From: an uncultured Bilophila sp.
GTDB taxonomy: Bacteria; Desulfobacterota; Desulfovibrionia; Desulfovibrionales; Desulfovibrionaceae
Direction of reading: 5' to 3'
Assembly (NCBI GenBank): GCA_910585945.1
Contig: CAJUHZ010000049.1
Location: forward strand, 1-17,419
Length of the DNA: 17,419 nucleotides
The translations under genes and the position numbers were made by a program. The notes under the pieces are model-generated. The model saw nothing but the letters and a program-made list of their open reading frames with translations. It did no database searches and was not told where the DNA came from. Shown in pieces: positions 7,284 through 14,754 of this stretch. Numbering within the stretch: position 1 is the stretch's first letter; every line of letters starts with the position of its first letter.

Positions 7284-8419
7284 GCGGCAACGTGTATCCC
7301 GCTGAACCCCGCATCCGCTGGGACTATTTGCAAATCAATGAGTTACTGCTCTGGGCCACGCACAGTGGCATGTCCGATTTGTGTCTGCGTTCCGGCCTTC
7401 CGGCGTGGATGCGGCTCAACGGCGTATGGAGACAGGTCACGCAGCGTCCCATCACGACGGATGAACTGCTGGCTGCGCTGGAGCGTCTGACCAAAAACAA
7501 CTCCGTGTCCGCGCTCATCAAGTCCGGCCAGTCGGATTACGACTTTGCTCACGAAATCGAGGAATCGCGCGGCGTGCGCCGTCGCTATCGCGGCAACGCC
7601 ACGCCGGTGGCGGACGGGTATTCAACCGGGGCCAAAATCGTGTTTCGGGCCATTCCCTCCATGCCGCCCGCTCTGGAAGACCTGCATGTGGAGCAAGGCA
7701 TTCTTGACCACGCCATGCCGTCCAACGGTCTGGTGCTGGTCACGGGCGTCATGGGGTCGGGCAAGTCCACGCTGCTGGCCGCCATTTTGCGGCGCATCAT
7801 CGAAAGCGGCGGACGCCATGTCAGCACCTACGAGGCTCCCATCGAGTTTGACTTTGACGCCGTGCCCAAGCCCGGCGGGCCTGTCTCGCAAAGCACGATT
7901 CCCGAACACCTGAAGTCCTTCCTCACGGCCACGCGCAACAGTACGCGCACGGCCCCGGACGTGGTGCTGATTGGCGAAAGCCGCGATCCCGACACCCTGC
8001 GAGGCATGATGGAAAGCGCGGAAATCGGCGTGGCCGCGTACTCGACAGTACACACTCGCTCCGTGCCGGAAACGCTCTCCCGCATCATCAACGTCTTTCC
8101 GTTCGCGGAGCGGCTGCAAGTCACAGCCACACTGCTTTCCAGTCTGCGCCTGATCATCTCGCAACGCCTTTTGCCCCTGCCGGACGGGAGCGGGCGCGTT
8201 GCCCTGCGCGAGTATCTGGCCTTCACGCCGGAGATCCGGGAAATGCTGCTGGATACGCCGCTGGAACGGCTGATTCTGAAAACCGAGGATTTGCTGGCCG
8301 CCTCCGGCCAGCGGATGCAGGACGCCGCGCAAATCGCCTACAAGAACGGAAACATCGCCAGGGACAGCTATCTGGCGATTCTGGCCGAACGCAAGGGCAA
8401 GGAGGCGGTCAATGGCTGA
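7280..8419 (+). CDS. dotB: DotB (TraJ-like) secretion ATPase
   Basis: This is a 379-aa VirB11/PilT-class hexameric ATPase that powers type IVB transfer from the cytoplasm; Legionella DotB is 377 aa. Walker A GVMGSGKST spans residues 156-164, with Lys162 at the same number as the well-known DotB lysine. The Asp box is YEAPIEFDF (184-192), Walker B VVLIGESRD (228-236), and the His box region AYSTVHTRSVPETLSRII starts at 253. The N-terminal domain (1-145) contains the MSDLCLRSG and PAWMRLNGVW stretch typical of PilT/DotB PAS-like domains. The start at 7280 overlaps the dotC stop (ATGA), with GGGAGG at 7265-7270. Longer starts in the same frame only shadow dotC. Confidence 0.95.
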   Translation: MSGNVYPAEPRIRWDYLQINELLLWATHSGMSDLCLRSGLPAWMRLNGVWRQVTQRPITTDELLAALERLTKNNSVSALIKSGQSDYDFAHEIEESRGVRRRYRGNATPVADGYSTGAKIVFRAIPSMPPALEDLHVEQGILDHAMPSNGLVLVTGVMGSGKSTLLAAILRRIIESGGRHVSTYEAPIEFDFDAVPKPGGPVSQSTIPEHLKSFLTATRNSTRTAPDVVLIGESRDPDTLRGMMESAEIGVAAYSTVHTRSVPETLSRIINVFPFAERLQVTATLLSSLRLIISQRLLPLPDGSGRVALREYLAFTPEIREMLLDTPLERLILKTEDLLAASGQRMQDAAQIAYKNGNIARDSYLAILAERKGKEAVNG

Positions 8420-8681
8420 CATTCTCTGGCGCGACACCGCGCTCACGCCGAAAATCTTCATTCTGGACGCCCGCGCCGTCTTTCCCCTCGCCCTGTGGCT
8501 CTTCCATTGGGCCTGGTGGACGGCGGGGCTGGCGTTCACCGCCATCATCGCTCTCTATCTGGTGCAACGCACCGGCATGACCCCGCTTGCCTGCTTTCGC
8601 GCCATCCGCGTGGCCTGCATGGGACGGCGGCGGGAAACAAGAAACACGGAAAGCCAGTGGCGCAAACGCTGCCGCTGGTAA
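8412..8681 (+). CDS. icmT: IcmT/TraK-like small inner-membrane protein
   Basis: This 89-aa protein has the IcmT layout: an N-terminal WRDTAL element, the IFILDARAVFPL motif at about residues 15-26, hydrophobic helices over about 22-51 interrupted by HWAWWTAG, and a basic Arg-rich tail. Legionella IcmT is 86 aa, and IncI TraK follows traJ (dotB) as here. It is thought to be an inner-membrane part of the type IVB apparatus. Its start overlaps the last eight bases of dotB. Confidence 0.88.
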   Translation: MADILWRDTALTPKIFILDARAVFPLALWLFHWAWWTAGLAFTAIIALYLVQRTGMTPLACFRAIRVACMGRRRETRNTESQWRKRCRW

Positions 8682-8700
8682 GCAAACGAGGTGACATTCC

Positions 8701-8916
8701 ATGAATGACGCAACGCCAAACGCGCACGGTCTGTTCGACGCTCCCGTGCGCACCATCGAAAAGGAGCGCGTCACGCTCACCCAGGCGGACATCGAACGCC
8801 AGCTTGACGCGGGCGCGATCCTCATGAGCCGCGAGGAAGCCATTGCCGCCGGATTCCTCAATCCGCTGGAAGCCCCGGATGCCGTTCTTGTGGACATCGC
8901 GCGGGAGGACGCATGA
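8701..8916 (+). CDS. Small acidic protein of unknown function
   Basis: I do not recognise this 71-aa protein. It is soluble and acidic, with no signal or membrane segment. A middle helix pattern (TLTQADIERQLDAGAILMSR) leads into EEAIAAGFLNP. The start is supported by GAGGTGA just upstream (about 8688-8694), and its stop overlaps the start of the ArdC-like gene (ATGA 8913-8916), so the two are probably translated together. That coupling suggests a partner or regulator of the ArdC-like protein, but nothing in the sequence proves it. Confidence 0.7.
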   Translation: MNDATPNAHGLFDAPVRTIEKERVTLTQADIERQLDAGAILMSREEAIAAGFLNPLEAPDAVLVDIAREDA

Positions 8917-10298
8917 GCCAGACCCCGCAAGAAAAGAAAAGCCGTTTTCAGGTCAGCCGCGAAGTGCAGGAAGAGTTCGTCAACGGCATTGCCGAAGCCA
9001 TGCTCGCCCTGACTTCCAGAGTCGCCGGGAAGCCTCATGTGACCAACACTCCGACAGGGACGCCGTTCTGCCCGACCACCGGCAGGGAATACGGCGGCCC
9101 CAACATGCTGCGCCTCATGCTGGCAGGCATGGAAAAGGGCTACGCTGACGACCGCTGGCTGACCTTCAAACAGGTACAGCAATACCAGAGCGAGCATCCA
9201 AATCTGAAAGTAGGGGTCAAAAAGGGCGAACACGGCATCAAGCTCCTGCGGCCTGAAGAAATTTTCTTCACCATCGGGGAAGACGAACAATGGACATTCC
9301 ATTCCCAGGATGAAGCAAGGGCCATTGAAGCGCAACGCAAGCAGGGCGCGAAGCTCCCGCCTGTCCAGCACAAGACGCTGTTTTATCCCTTCACCGTGTT
9401 CAACGCGGCGCAAATCTACGGCCTGCCCGCCAAGGAAAAAACGGCTCCGGCGCTCACGGAACAGGAGCGCAACGCCTTTCTGGAGAAATTCATCGCTGAT
9501 TCCGGCATTGCCGTGGAACACCATGACGGCCCGACGGCATACGACCATGACGAAGATGTGCTGAAGATGCCGTTCCCGGACAGGTTCACCAGTTCGGACG
9601 CCTATTACGCCGCCAAGCTGCGCGGTTTCTATGAAGCGACGGGCCACAGCTCGCGGGAAAACCGTCAAACGGAACCGGAAACCCTCAAAAGTCGCGCCTT
9701 CGAGGAAATGCGGGCGGAACTGTTCTCCCTGCTGGCCGGGGCAAAATTCCATCTGCCCATGCCCGACAACAGCGCGTCCGCGCAAGTGGCCAACTGGAAC
9801 CAGAAGTTTTCCGGCGGCGACGTTGCGGAACTGTTCAGGGCGGCGGCTGACGCGGCCAGAACGCTGACCTCCCTGCGTCAGTTCGAGGCCGGGGAAAAGC
9901 CGCGCGACTGGTGGTTCCCCAGGCCCGAAGCATGGGCGGAACTGGAAGCCATGCAGAAACAGCGGGATGCGGCTGTCGGCGTTTCCCCGACACTGGCGGC
10001 CTCGTCCGGGGCTGCGGCGCGGCACGATCCGACGCTGGCCGAATCCATCGCCGCCTTCGAGGCCGCTGGCGATCCCGTCGCCAGGGCACGCGCCATTCTC
10101 CAGAACCCCGATTTTCTGGACATGGCGCTCAGGCAAGACCCTCAGCAAGTCAGGGAGCTGGCTGAACTCTGCGATCAGGTGTCGCAGGCGCTGCACATGG
10201 AGCTTGACGAAAAACTCCGCTCCACACCGGGCGCTGTAGAAAATCCCCTTCCCCTGAATGAACAGAAAGCCGCCTCCGCGCGCCGTATGAGGATATGA
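8913..10298 (+). CDS. ArdC-family antirestriction-like protein with degenerate zincin motif
   Basis: This 461-aa protein starts with an ArdC N-terminal (single-strand DNA-binding) domain at about residues 15-120: TTGREYGGPNMLRLMLAG, WLTFKQVQQYQ, VKKGEHGIKLLRPE, then FYPFTVFNAAQIYGLP at 157-172. A zincin-like domain follows (about 180-325) with family features such as SDAYYAAK, TGHSSRENR, FEEMRAELFSLLAG and QVANWNQKF. The usual HELxH metal site between YYA and TGH is, however, replaced by RGFYE (237-241), so the metallopeptidase is probably inactive. Residues 330-461 are a family-unlike, helical tail. ArdC-type proteins on conjugative elements protect entering single-stranded DNA from restriction; here only the DNA-binding part looks intact. 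It sits between a 71-aa protein and topoisomerase III in one transcription unit. Confidence 0.8.
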   Translation: MSQTPQEKKSRFQVSREVQEEFVNGIAEAMLALTSRVAGKPHVTNTPTGTPFCPTTGREYGGPNMLRLMLAGMEKGYADDRWLTFKQVQQYQSEHPNLKVGVKKGEHGIKLLRPEEIFFTIGEDEQWTFHSQDEARAIEAQRKQGAKLPPVQHKTLFYPFTVFNAAQIYGLPAKEKTAPALTEQERNAFLEKFIADSGIAVEHHDGPTAYDHDEDVLKMPFPDRFTSSDAYYAAKLRGFYEATGHSSRENRQTEPETLKSRAFEEMRAELFSLLAGAKFHLPMPDNSASAQVANWNQKFSGGDVAELFRAAADAARTLTSLRQFEAGEKPRDWWFPRPEAWAELEAMQKQRDAAVGVSPTLAASSGAAARHDPTLAESIAAFEAAGDPVARARAILQNPDFLDMALRQDPQQVRELAELCDQVSQALHMELDEKLRSTPGAVENPLPLNEQKAASARRMRI

Positions 10299-10299
10299 C

Positions 10300-12270
10300 A
10301 TGAGACTGTTTATTGCCGAAAAACCCTCCCTTGGCCGGGCCATTGCCGCTGGCCTTGGCAATCAGAAAAAAGCCGAAGGCTGCATCTGTTGCGGCGACGA
10401 TATTGTTACCTGGTGCTTCGGGCACATGCTGGAACTCGCGTGGCCACGCGATTACAAGCCCGAATACGCCCACTGGCGGCGCGAACACCTGCCCATCATT
10501 CCCGCTCAATGGAAATACAAGGTCAAAAAGGACGCCGCCGCGCAACTTGACATCATCGGCTCCCTACTGCGGCAAGCCGATTCCGTGGTCAACGCGGGCG
10601 ATCCCGACCGCGAAGGCCAACTCCTCGTGGACGAAGTGCTGGAACACTTTCACTACACGGGGCAGGTGGAGCGCATCTGGCTGGCCTCGCTGGACGATCT
10701 CTCGGTCAAAAAGGCGCTGGCCAATCTCACGGACAACGCCCGCTACGCGCCCTTGCGCGACGCCGCCCGCGCCAGAAGCCGCGCCGACTGGCTGGCGGGC
10801 ATCAACGCCACCCGCGCCCTGACCATCAAGGGCCGCGCGGACGGACGCTCGGATGTGCTTTCTCTGGGCCGCGTCCAGACGCCCACGCTGGCGCTGGTGG
10901 TCGCCCGCGATCTGGAAATTTCCCATTTCAAGCCTGTTGACTACTTCGTCCTCAAGGCTTCGCTCGTCCACAGCGCCGGAGACTTTGCCGCCGCTTTCGT
11001 TCCGTCCGAAGCTCAGGCCGGACTCGATTCCAGCGGACGCCTGACCGACGCCGCCGTGGCCGAAGCCCTGGTTGCGGCGCACAAAAACACGGACGGACTT
11101 GTAACGGAAGCCACACGGGAAGCCAAAACCAAGGCCGCGCCTTTGCCGCACAGTCTTTCCTCCCTGCAAAAAGCCGCGTCCTCAAAGCTCGGCATGTCGG
11201 CGCAACAGGTGCTGGATACCGCGCAAGCCCTGTACGAGAAAAAGCTGACCACCTACCCCCGCACCGATTGCCGCTATCTGCCGGAAGAACAGTTTGCGGA
11301 TGCCGCCGCCGTGCTGGCCGCACTCTCCTCAGTTCCCGGTCTGGAGCGGGTGGCGGGAGCGGCGGACGCCTCCCTGAAAAGCGCCGCATGGAACACCAAA
11401 AAGGTGACGGCGCACCACGCCATTGCGCCCACAGGCGAAATTCCGCCGGAGTCGCTCCCTCAAAAGGAACGCGCTCTCTACCTCATGATCGCCACGGCCT
11501 TTTGTCTGCAATTCCATCCGACCATGCGCTACGAGGCGCAAAAAGTCGCTGTCACTCTTGCCGATACCCGCTGGGAAGCCACGGGACGGCACATTATTGA
11601 TCCCGGCTGGACAGCCTTCAGCGGCCATGACGATGAAGACGACGATTCCGACGAACAGTCACTGCCCTCGCTGGAAAAGGGCGACGCTGTTCACTGCCGC
11701 GACGTGCAGACCCTGAAGAAAAAGACTTCGCCGCCTTCCCGCTTCACGGAAGGGACGCTCATCGAAGCGATGGCCAATGTCCATCGCTTTGTGTCCGATG
11801 CTGACGCCAAGACCGCGCTCAAGGACGCCAGGGGCATCGGAACCGAAGCCACCCGCGCCAAGGTGCTGGAGACGCTCAAGGAGCGCGGCTATCTCGCCAC
11901 CGACAAGAAAGCTCTTGTCTCCACGCCGCTCGGCAGGGAAGTCATCGCCCTCACGCCGCCCGCGCTCAAAGACCCCATCACCACGGCGGAATGGGAATCC
12001 CGGCTGGAATCCATCGCTCAGGGCGCGGAATCTCTGGACGCCTTTCTGGCCGATCAGTGCCGGATTCTGCCGGACTTGCTTGCCCCCATCCTTGGCGACG
12101 GCACGCCCGCCTTTCCCTGTCCTTCCTGCGGCGCGGCCCTGACACGCCGAAAGCGCAAAAAGGACGGTGCATGGTTCTGGGGCTGCACCGCCTATCCCGA
12201 CTGCACAAAGACGTATCCCGTCGCTTCGGACGGCACGCCCGATTTCAACGCAAAAGGCAAGAGGAAATAG
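10300..12270 (+). CDS. topB: Topoisomerase III (TopB/TraE-type, type IA)
   Basis: This 656-aa type IA topoisomerase relaxes or decatenates DNA through a transient single-strand break; plasmid transfer regions often carry one. Toprim residues are Glu7 in FIAEKPSLGRAIA and the DPDREGQ box at 101-107. The active-site tyrosine is Tyr319 in LTTYPRTDCRYLP. Other family blocks are LSLGRVQTPTLALV (187-200), SPPSRFTEGTLIEAM (477-491) and RGIGTEATRA (511-520). The C-terminus has a four-cysteine zinc finger (C607, C610, C629, C635) for single-strand DNA. An acidic DDEDDDSDE insert lies near 444-452. Length equals chromosomal TopB (about 653 aa), so it is complete. One base separates it from the ArdC-like gene; behind it is the hairpin cluster. 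Confidence 0.95.
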   Translation: MRLFIAEKPSLGRAIAAGLGNQKKAEGCICCGDDIVTWCFGHMLELAWPRDYKPEYAHWRREHLPIIPAQWKYKVKKDAAAQLDIIGSLLRQADSVVNAGDPDREGQLLVDEVLEHFHYTGQVERIWLASLDDLSVKKALANLTDNARYAPLRDAARARSRADWLAGINATRALTIKGRADGRSDVLSLGRVQTPTLALVVARDLEISHFKPVDYFVLKASLVHSAGDFAAAFVPSEAQAGLDSSGRLTDAAVAEALVAAHKNTDGLVTEATREAKTKAAPLPHSLSSLQKAASSKLGMSAQQVLDTAQALYEKKLTTYPRTDCRYLPEEQFADAAAVLAALSSVPGLERVAGAADASLKSAAWNTKKVTAHHAIAPTGEIPPESLPQKERALYLMIATAFCLQFHPTMRYEAQKVAVTLADTRWEATGRHIIDPGWTAFSGHDDEDDDSDEQSLPSLEKGDAVHCRDVQTLKKKTSPPSRFTEGTLIEAMANVHRFVSDADAKTALKDARGIGTEATRAKVLETLKERGYLATDKKALVSTPLGREVIALTPPALKDPITTAEWESRLESIAQGAESLDAFLADQCRILPDLLAPILGDGTPAFPCPSCGAALTRRKRKKDGAWFWGCTAYPDCTKTYPVASDGTPDFNAKGKRK

Positions 12271-12453
12271 GAAGGATGCAATCTGATGTGGGGGCGCTGC
12301 CCCCACGCCCCTGCAAGGGGCATGATGCCCCTTGACCCCCATTGCCGGAACACATGGCAAGCCATGTGTTCCGAAATGAGGGGGTTCGGGGGACATCATG
12401 TCCCCCGACGGGGTTTGGGGTGGAACCCCAAATAGAAAAAGGGAAATACCGAC
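12271..12453 (+). repeat. Cluster of five consecutive perfect hairpins
   Basis: This intergenic stretch holds no gene but five adjacent inverted repeats: H1 12288-12306 (8-bp stem, 3-base loop), H2 12314-12334 (9-bp stem, 3-base loop), H3 12346-12373 (13-bp stem, 2-base centre), H4 12386-12408 (11-bp stem, 1-base centre) and H5 12414-12432 (8-bp stem, 3-base loop). H3 can also be enclosed by an outer stem (12335-12343 with 12375-12385, bulged). The G-run of H2 (12317-12321) can alternatively pair with 12307-12311. H2 and H4 share a GGG-CAT-ATG-CCC type core. No U-run follows any stem, so they are not classic terminators. Possible roles are mRNA 3'-end protection, transcription pausing between the two transfer blocks, a structured RNA, or a protein-bound palindromic element. 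Confidence 0.85.
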
Positions 12454-12870
12454 ATGAAATACATTCTCATGGTTTTGCTGTGCATGGCGTTGGCCGCGCC
12501 GTGTTTCGCCGGTTCCTGCCAAGATATGCAAGAGGCCGTGGGCGGCGCGATTCAGGAGCGCAACGGGCGCGTATCGGAAACGCATGACGTACTCATGCCC
12601 GATCCGGAAACGGAACGCGATGCGCTTTCCGTCTGTCTCGGCTCCATCAACGGCATCGGGGACGCCTTTTCTCTCGGCGTATCACTGCCGAGTATGGATC
12701 AGATTGTCGCGGGCATCTGTAGTCAGGTGGATTCCTACATTCACCAGAAAATCAACGACGCGCACAACCAGGTGCTGAACACCGTCAACGGCCTCGGCGG
12801 CAACAATCCCTTCAAGGTGTACGGCACAAGCGGCGACTACATCCTCCATCTCAAGGGGAAGCTCAAATGA
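12454..12870 (+). CDS. Secreted protein of unknown function, transfer-region
   Basis: This is a 138-aa exported protein with a strong Sec signal peptide (MKYILMVLLCMALAAPCFAG, cleavage near residue 19). The mature chain has three cysteines (SCQDM, SVCLG, GICSQ), which could form a disulfide in the periplasm, and a predicted helical middle (QVDSYIHQKINDAHNQVLN). I do not recognise the family. It starts the second gene block directly after the hairpin cluster and overlaps the lytic transglycosylase gene (ATGA 12867-12870), so it probably acts with it at the cell envelope. A minor pilus or VirB5-like role is possible but unsupported by motifs. Confidence 0.75.
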   Translation: MKYILMVLLCMALAAPCFAGSCQDMQEAVGGAIQERNGRVSETHDVLMPDPETERDALSVCLGSINGIGDAFSLGVSLPSMDQIVAGICSQVDSYIHQKINDAHNQVLNTVNGLGGNNPFKVYGTSGDYILHLKGKLK

Positions 12871-13397
12871 GGGCGGTCTGCATCCTCCTGCTTGCCCTTT
12901 GCCTGACGCCGCGCCTTGCCCTGAGCGCGCAACGCATGAAGGTCGCACTCCCACCCCTGCATCCCCTGACGGCTGACTGCGTTCTGGACGCCGCCCGCGT
13001 CAGTGGGATGCCCGTTGCCGCGCTCTTCGCCATTCTTGCCACGGAAGGCGGCAAAATGGGCGAAGCACTGAGCAACAAAAACGGGACGTGGGATTTAGGC
13101 CCCTTTCAGGTGAACACTGTTCATCTCAGGGAACTGGCCGCAATGGGCATCTCGCCCGACGCCGTGCTGTGTGATGGCCGCGTCAACGCCCATGCCGCCG
13201 CATGGCTGCTGCGCAAGGAATACAGGCGCACCGGCAATCTCTGGCAGGCTATCGGCGCGTACCATTCCCGGACGCCGCATCGCCGTGACGCCTATATCCG
13301 GCGCGTCAGGGCCAACCTGAACAAACTCCGGCAAGAGGGGCTGTCCATGCTGCCGTTGCAGAGCCAAAAGAAGCAACTCAGGGAGAAACGGCAATGA
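12867..13397 (+). CDS. VirB1-like lytic transglycosylase
   Basis: This 176-aa exported peptidoglycan lyase makes local openings in the cell wall for the transfer apparatus. A signal peptide (residues 1-20, MRAVCILLLALCLTPRLALS) precedes an SLT domain at about 35-150. The catalytic glutamate is Glu60 in AILATEGGKMGE; the following NGTWDLGPFQVN (72-83) and GAYHSRTPHRR (130-140) are the standard SLT landmarks (the second is usually G-M-x-Q, here G-P-F-Q). A basic tail (QSQKKQLREKRQ) ends the chain. It overlaps the preceding secreted-protein gene and the following dotM by ATGA, so it belongs to the dotM-dotL unit. Confidence 0.9.
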   Translation: MRAVCILLLALCLTPRLALSAQRMKVALPPLHPLTADCVLDAARVSGMPVAALFAILATEGGKMGEALSNKNGTWDLGPFQVNTVHLRELAAMGISPDAVLCDGRVNAHAAAWLLRKEYRRTGNLWQAIGAYHSRTPHRRDAYIRRVRANLNKLRQEGLSMLPLQSQKKQLREKRQ

Positions 13398-14743
13398 ATC
13401 AGCCCGGCAACGACAGGGAAGACCAACGTATCTTCCTGTGGTTCGCATTCCTGATTATCGCGTTCTGCATTGTGCCGCTGCTGTACACGGCGCATCCCGA
13501 TGTCGTGAACGGCCCGCTTCTGACTCTGGCGAAAGCGCAACTCAAGGCGTTCACGCCGTTTTTCGAGGAAGCGGAGAACGCTTTTGCACGAATCGCCGCC
13601 GCCGATCCGGCTTCCCTGTCCTGGGACACCATGCAAAAGGTGCTGCGCTACACCGGCTCATGGATTCACTGGCCCTTTCTTCTGCTACTTGCTCTGTTCG
13701 GCGTGGCCTCCATCTTCATGGGCCGCGTGGGCGGTCTTGTCCGGCGTTTCAACATGGAAAGCCTGCTGAAAAACAATGCGGAGTCCTTTCCCTGTCTGCG
13801 GCCCGTGGTGGGACGCGGCAAGTATCTGCTCTCGCGGGAATCCTACGATGCCGGGCCGTGGAAAGTCGCCCGAACGCCGGTGCAGTTTGCGCTGGAAAAT
13901 GGTCTGTTGCTCAATGAAGCGGGCAAGGCGATCAAGCCGGAGCAGGCATTATTGAAAAACGGCATGGCCTCAATGTCGCGCCCTGCCTGGGGCAATGCGC
14001 GGCTGGATGAACAAAAGTCCCTTGCCGTGCTGAAAAAGCAGCTTGGCAAGCGATTCAAGGGGCATAAAAGTCTTTCTCCATGTCGGCGCGCTCTGGCTGC
14101 CGCCCTGCTGGCTTATGCCGGAGGCGACAAGAAAGCCTGCCTTGCGATTCTGGATGCGATCTCCACCTCGTATCAGGAGGAAAAGGGACAACCATCATGC
14201 CCGCTCCTGACATCACGCGGTTTTGTGAACAAGCTGAACTGGAAAAAACACAAGAAACGCCTTTCGGAAAACTGCCTCACGCGCCACAGCGCCTACGAAC
14301 TGCCCTGGTTCATGGCGTTGCTGTACCGGGCGCGGCAAAAGGGCGTGCTCGCCACTTCGCAGTTTATCTGGCTCCGGCCGCTGGATCGTCCGCTCTGGTA
14401 CGCCCTGAACCAATGCGGCGGACGCGTCGCCTGGGCCGAAGGCTTTGCGGCATGGGCGCACTATCAGGCGGAAGAAAAAGCCGGAAAGCCGCTGTCCGAG
14501 CCGCATGTGGCTCTCGCCGTGGCAAGTCTCAGGGAGGCCCTGGATGCTCAGGGCTGGCTGACCGAAATCTTTGTGCCGCCCATGCCGGAAACGGCTCCGA
14601 CCGCCGCTGCCACCGAAACTTCGACTCTGGATACCGAGTTTTCTCCCGTGGAACAGCCGCCGGACGTGGTGCTGGCCGATGCGGAAGACAATCCCGAATA
14701 CGACGCCAACGAAGATGAAAAGTTGGCTGATGAATACTTTTAG
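13394..14743 (+). CDS. dotM: DotM/IcmP (TrbA) coupling-complex membrane protein
   Basis: This 449-aa inner-membrane protein pairs with the DotL coupling ATPase. Membrane helices lie at about residues 13-32 and 92-110, and the large C-terminal domain faces the cytoplasm. DotM signatures are SAYELPWFMALLYRARQKGV (about 299-318), FIWLRPLDRPLWYALNQCGG (324-343), RVAWAEG (344-350) and AAWAHYQAEEKAGKPL. The last 50 residues are acidic and Pro/Glu-rich, without a family match, and could be a flexible contact region. Legionella DotM is about 376 aa, so this one is longer mainly in that tail. It overlaps the transglycosylase gene and lies 11 bases before dotL, matching the icmP-icmO order of Legionella. 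Confidence 0.92.
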   Translation: MNQPGNDREDQRIFLWFAFLIIAFCIVPLLYTAHPDVVNGPLLTLAKAQLKAFTPFFEEAENAFARIAAADPASLSWDTMQKVLRYTGSWIHWPFLLLLALFGVASIFMGRVGGLVRRFNMESLLKNNAESFPCLRPVVGRGKYLLSRESYDAGPWKVARTPVQFALENGLLLNEAGKAIKPEQALLKNGMASMSRPAWGNARLDEQKSLAVLKKQLGKRFKGHKSLSPCRRALAAALLAYAGGDKKACLAILDAISTSYQEEKGQPSCPLLTSRGFVNKLNWKKHKKRLSENCLTRHSAYELPWFMALLYRARQKGVLATSQFIWLRPLDRPLWYALNQCGGRVAWAEGFAAWAHYQAEEKAGKPLSEPHVALAVASLREALDAQGWLTEIFVPPMPETAPTAAATETSTLDTEFSPVEQPPDVVLADAEDNPEYDANEDEKLADEYF

Positions 14744-14754
14744 AGGTTACGCGT

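Noticed and set aside
8409..10361. A 650-codon open frame on the minus strand opposite the ArdC-like gene
   Set aside because: It is the antisense image of GC-rich codons in a clearly conserved plus-strand gene; its protein has no recognisable domain, and it also crosses the starts of two other plus-strand genes.
12288..12432. A CRISPR array or a simple Rho-independent terminator at the hairpin cluster
   Set aside because: There is no repeated unit with spacers, and no stem is followed by a run of T on the plus strand.
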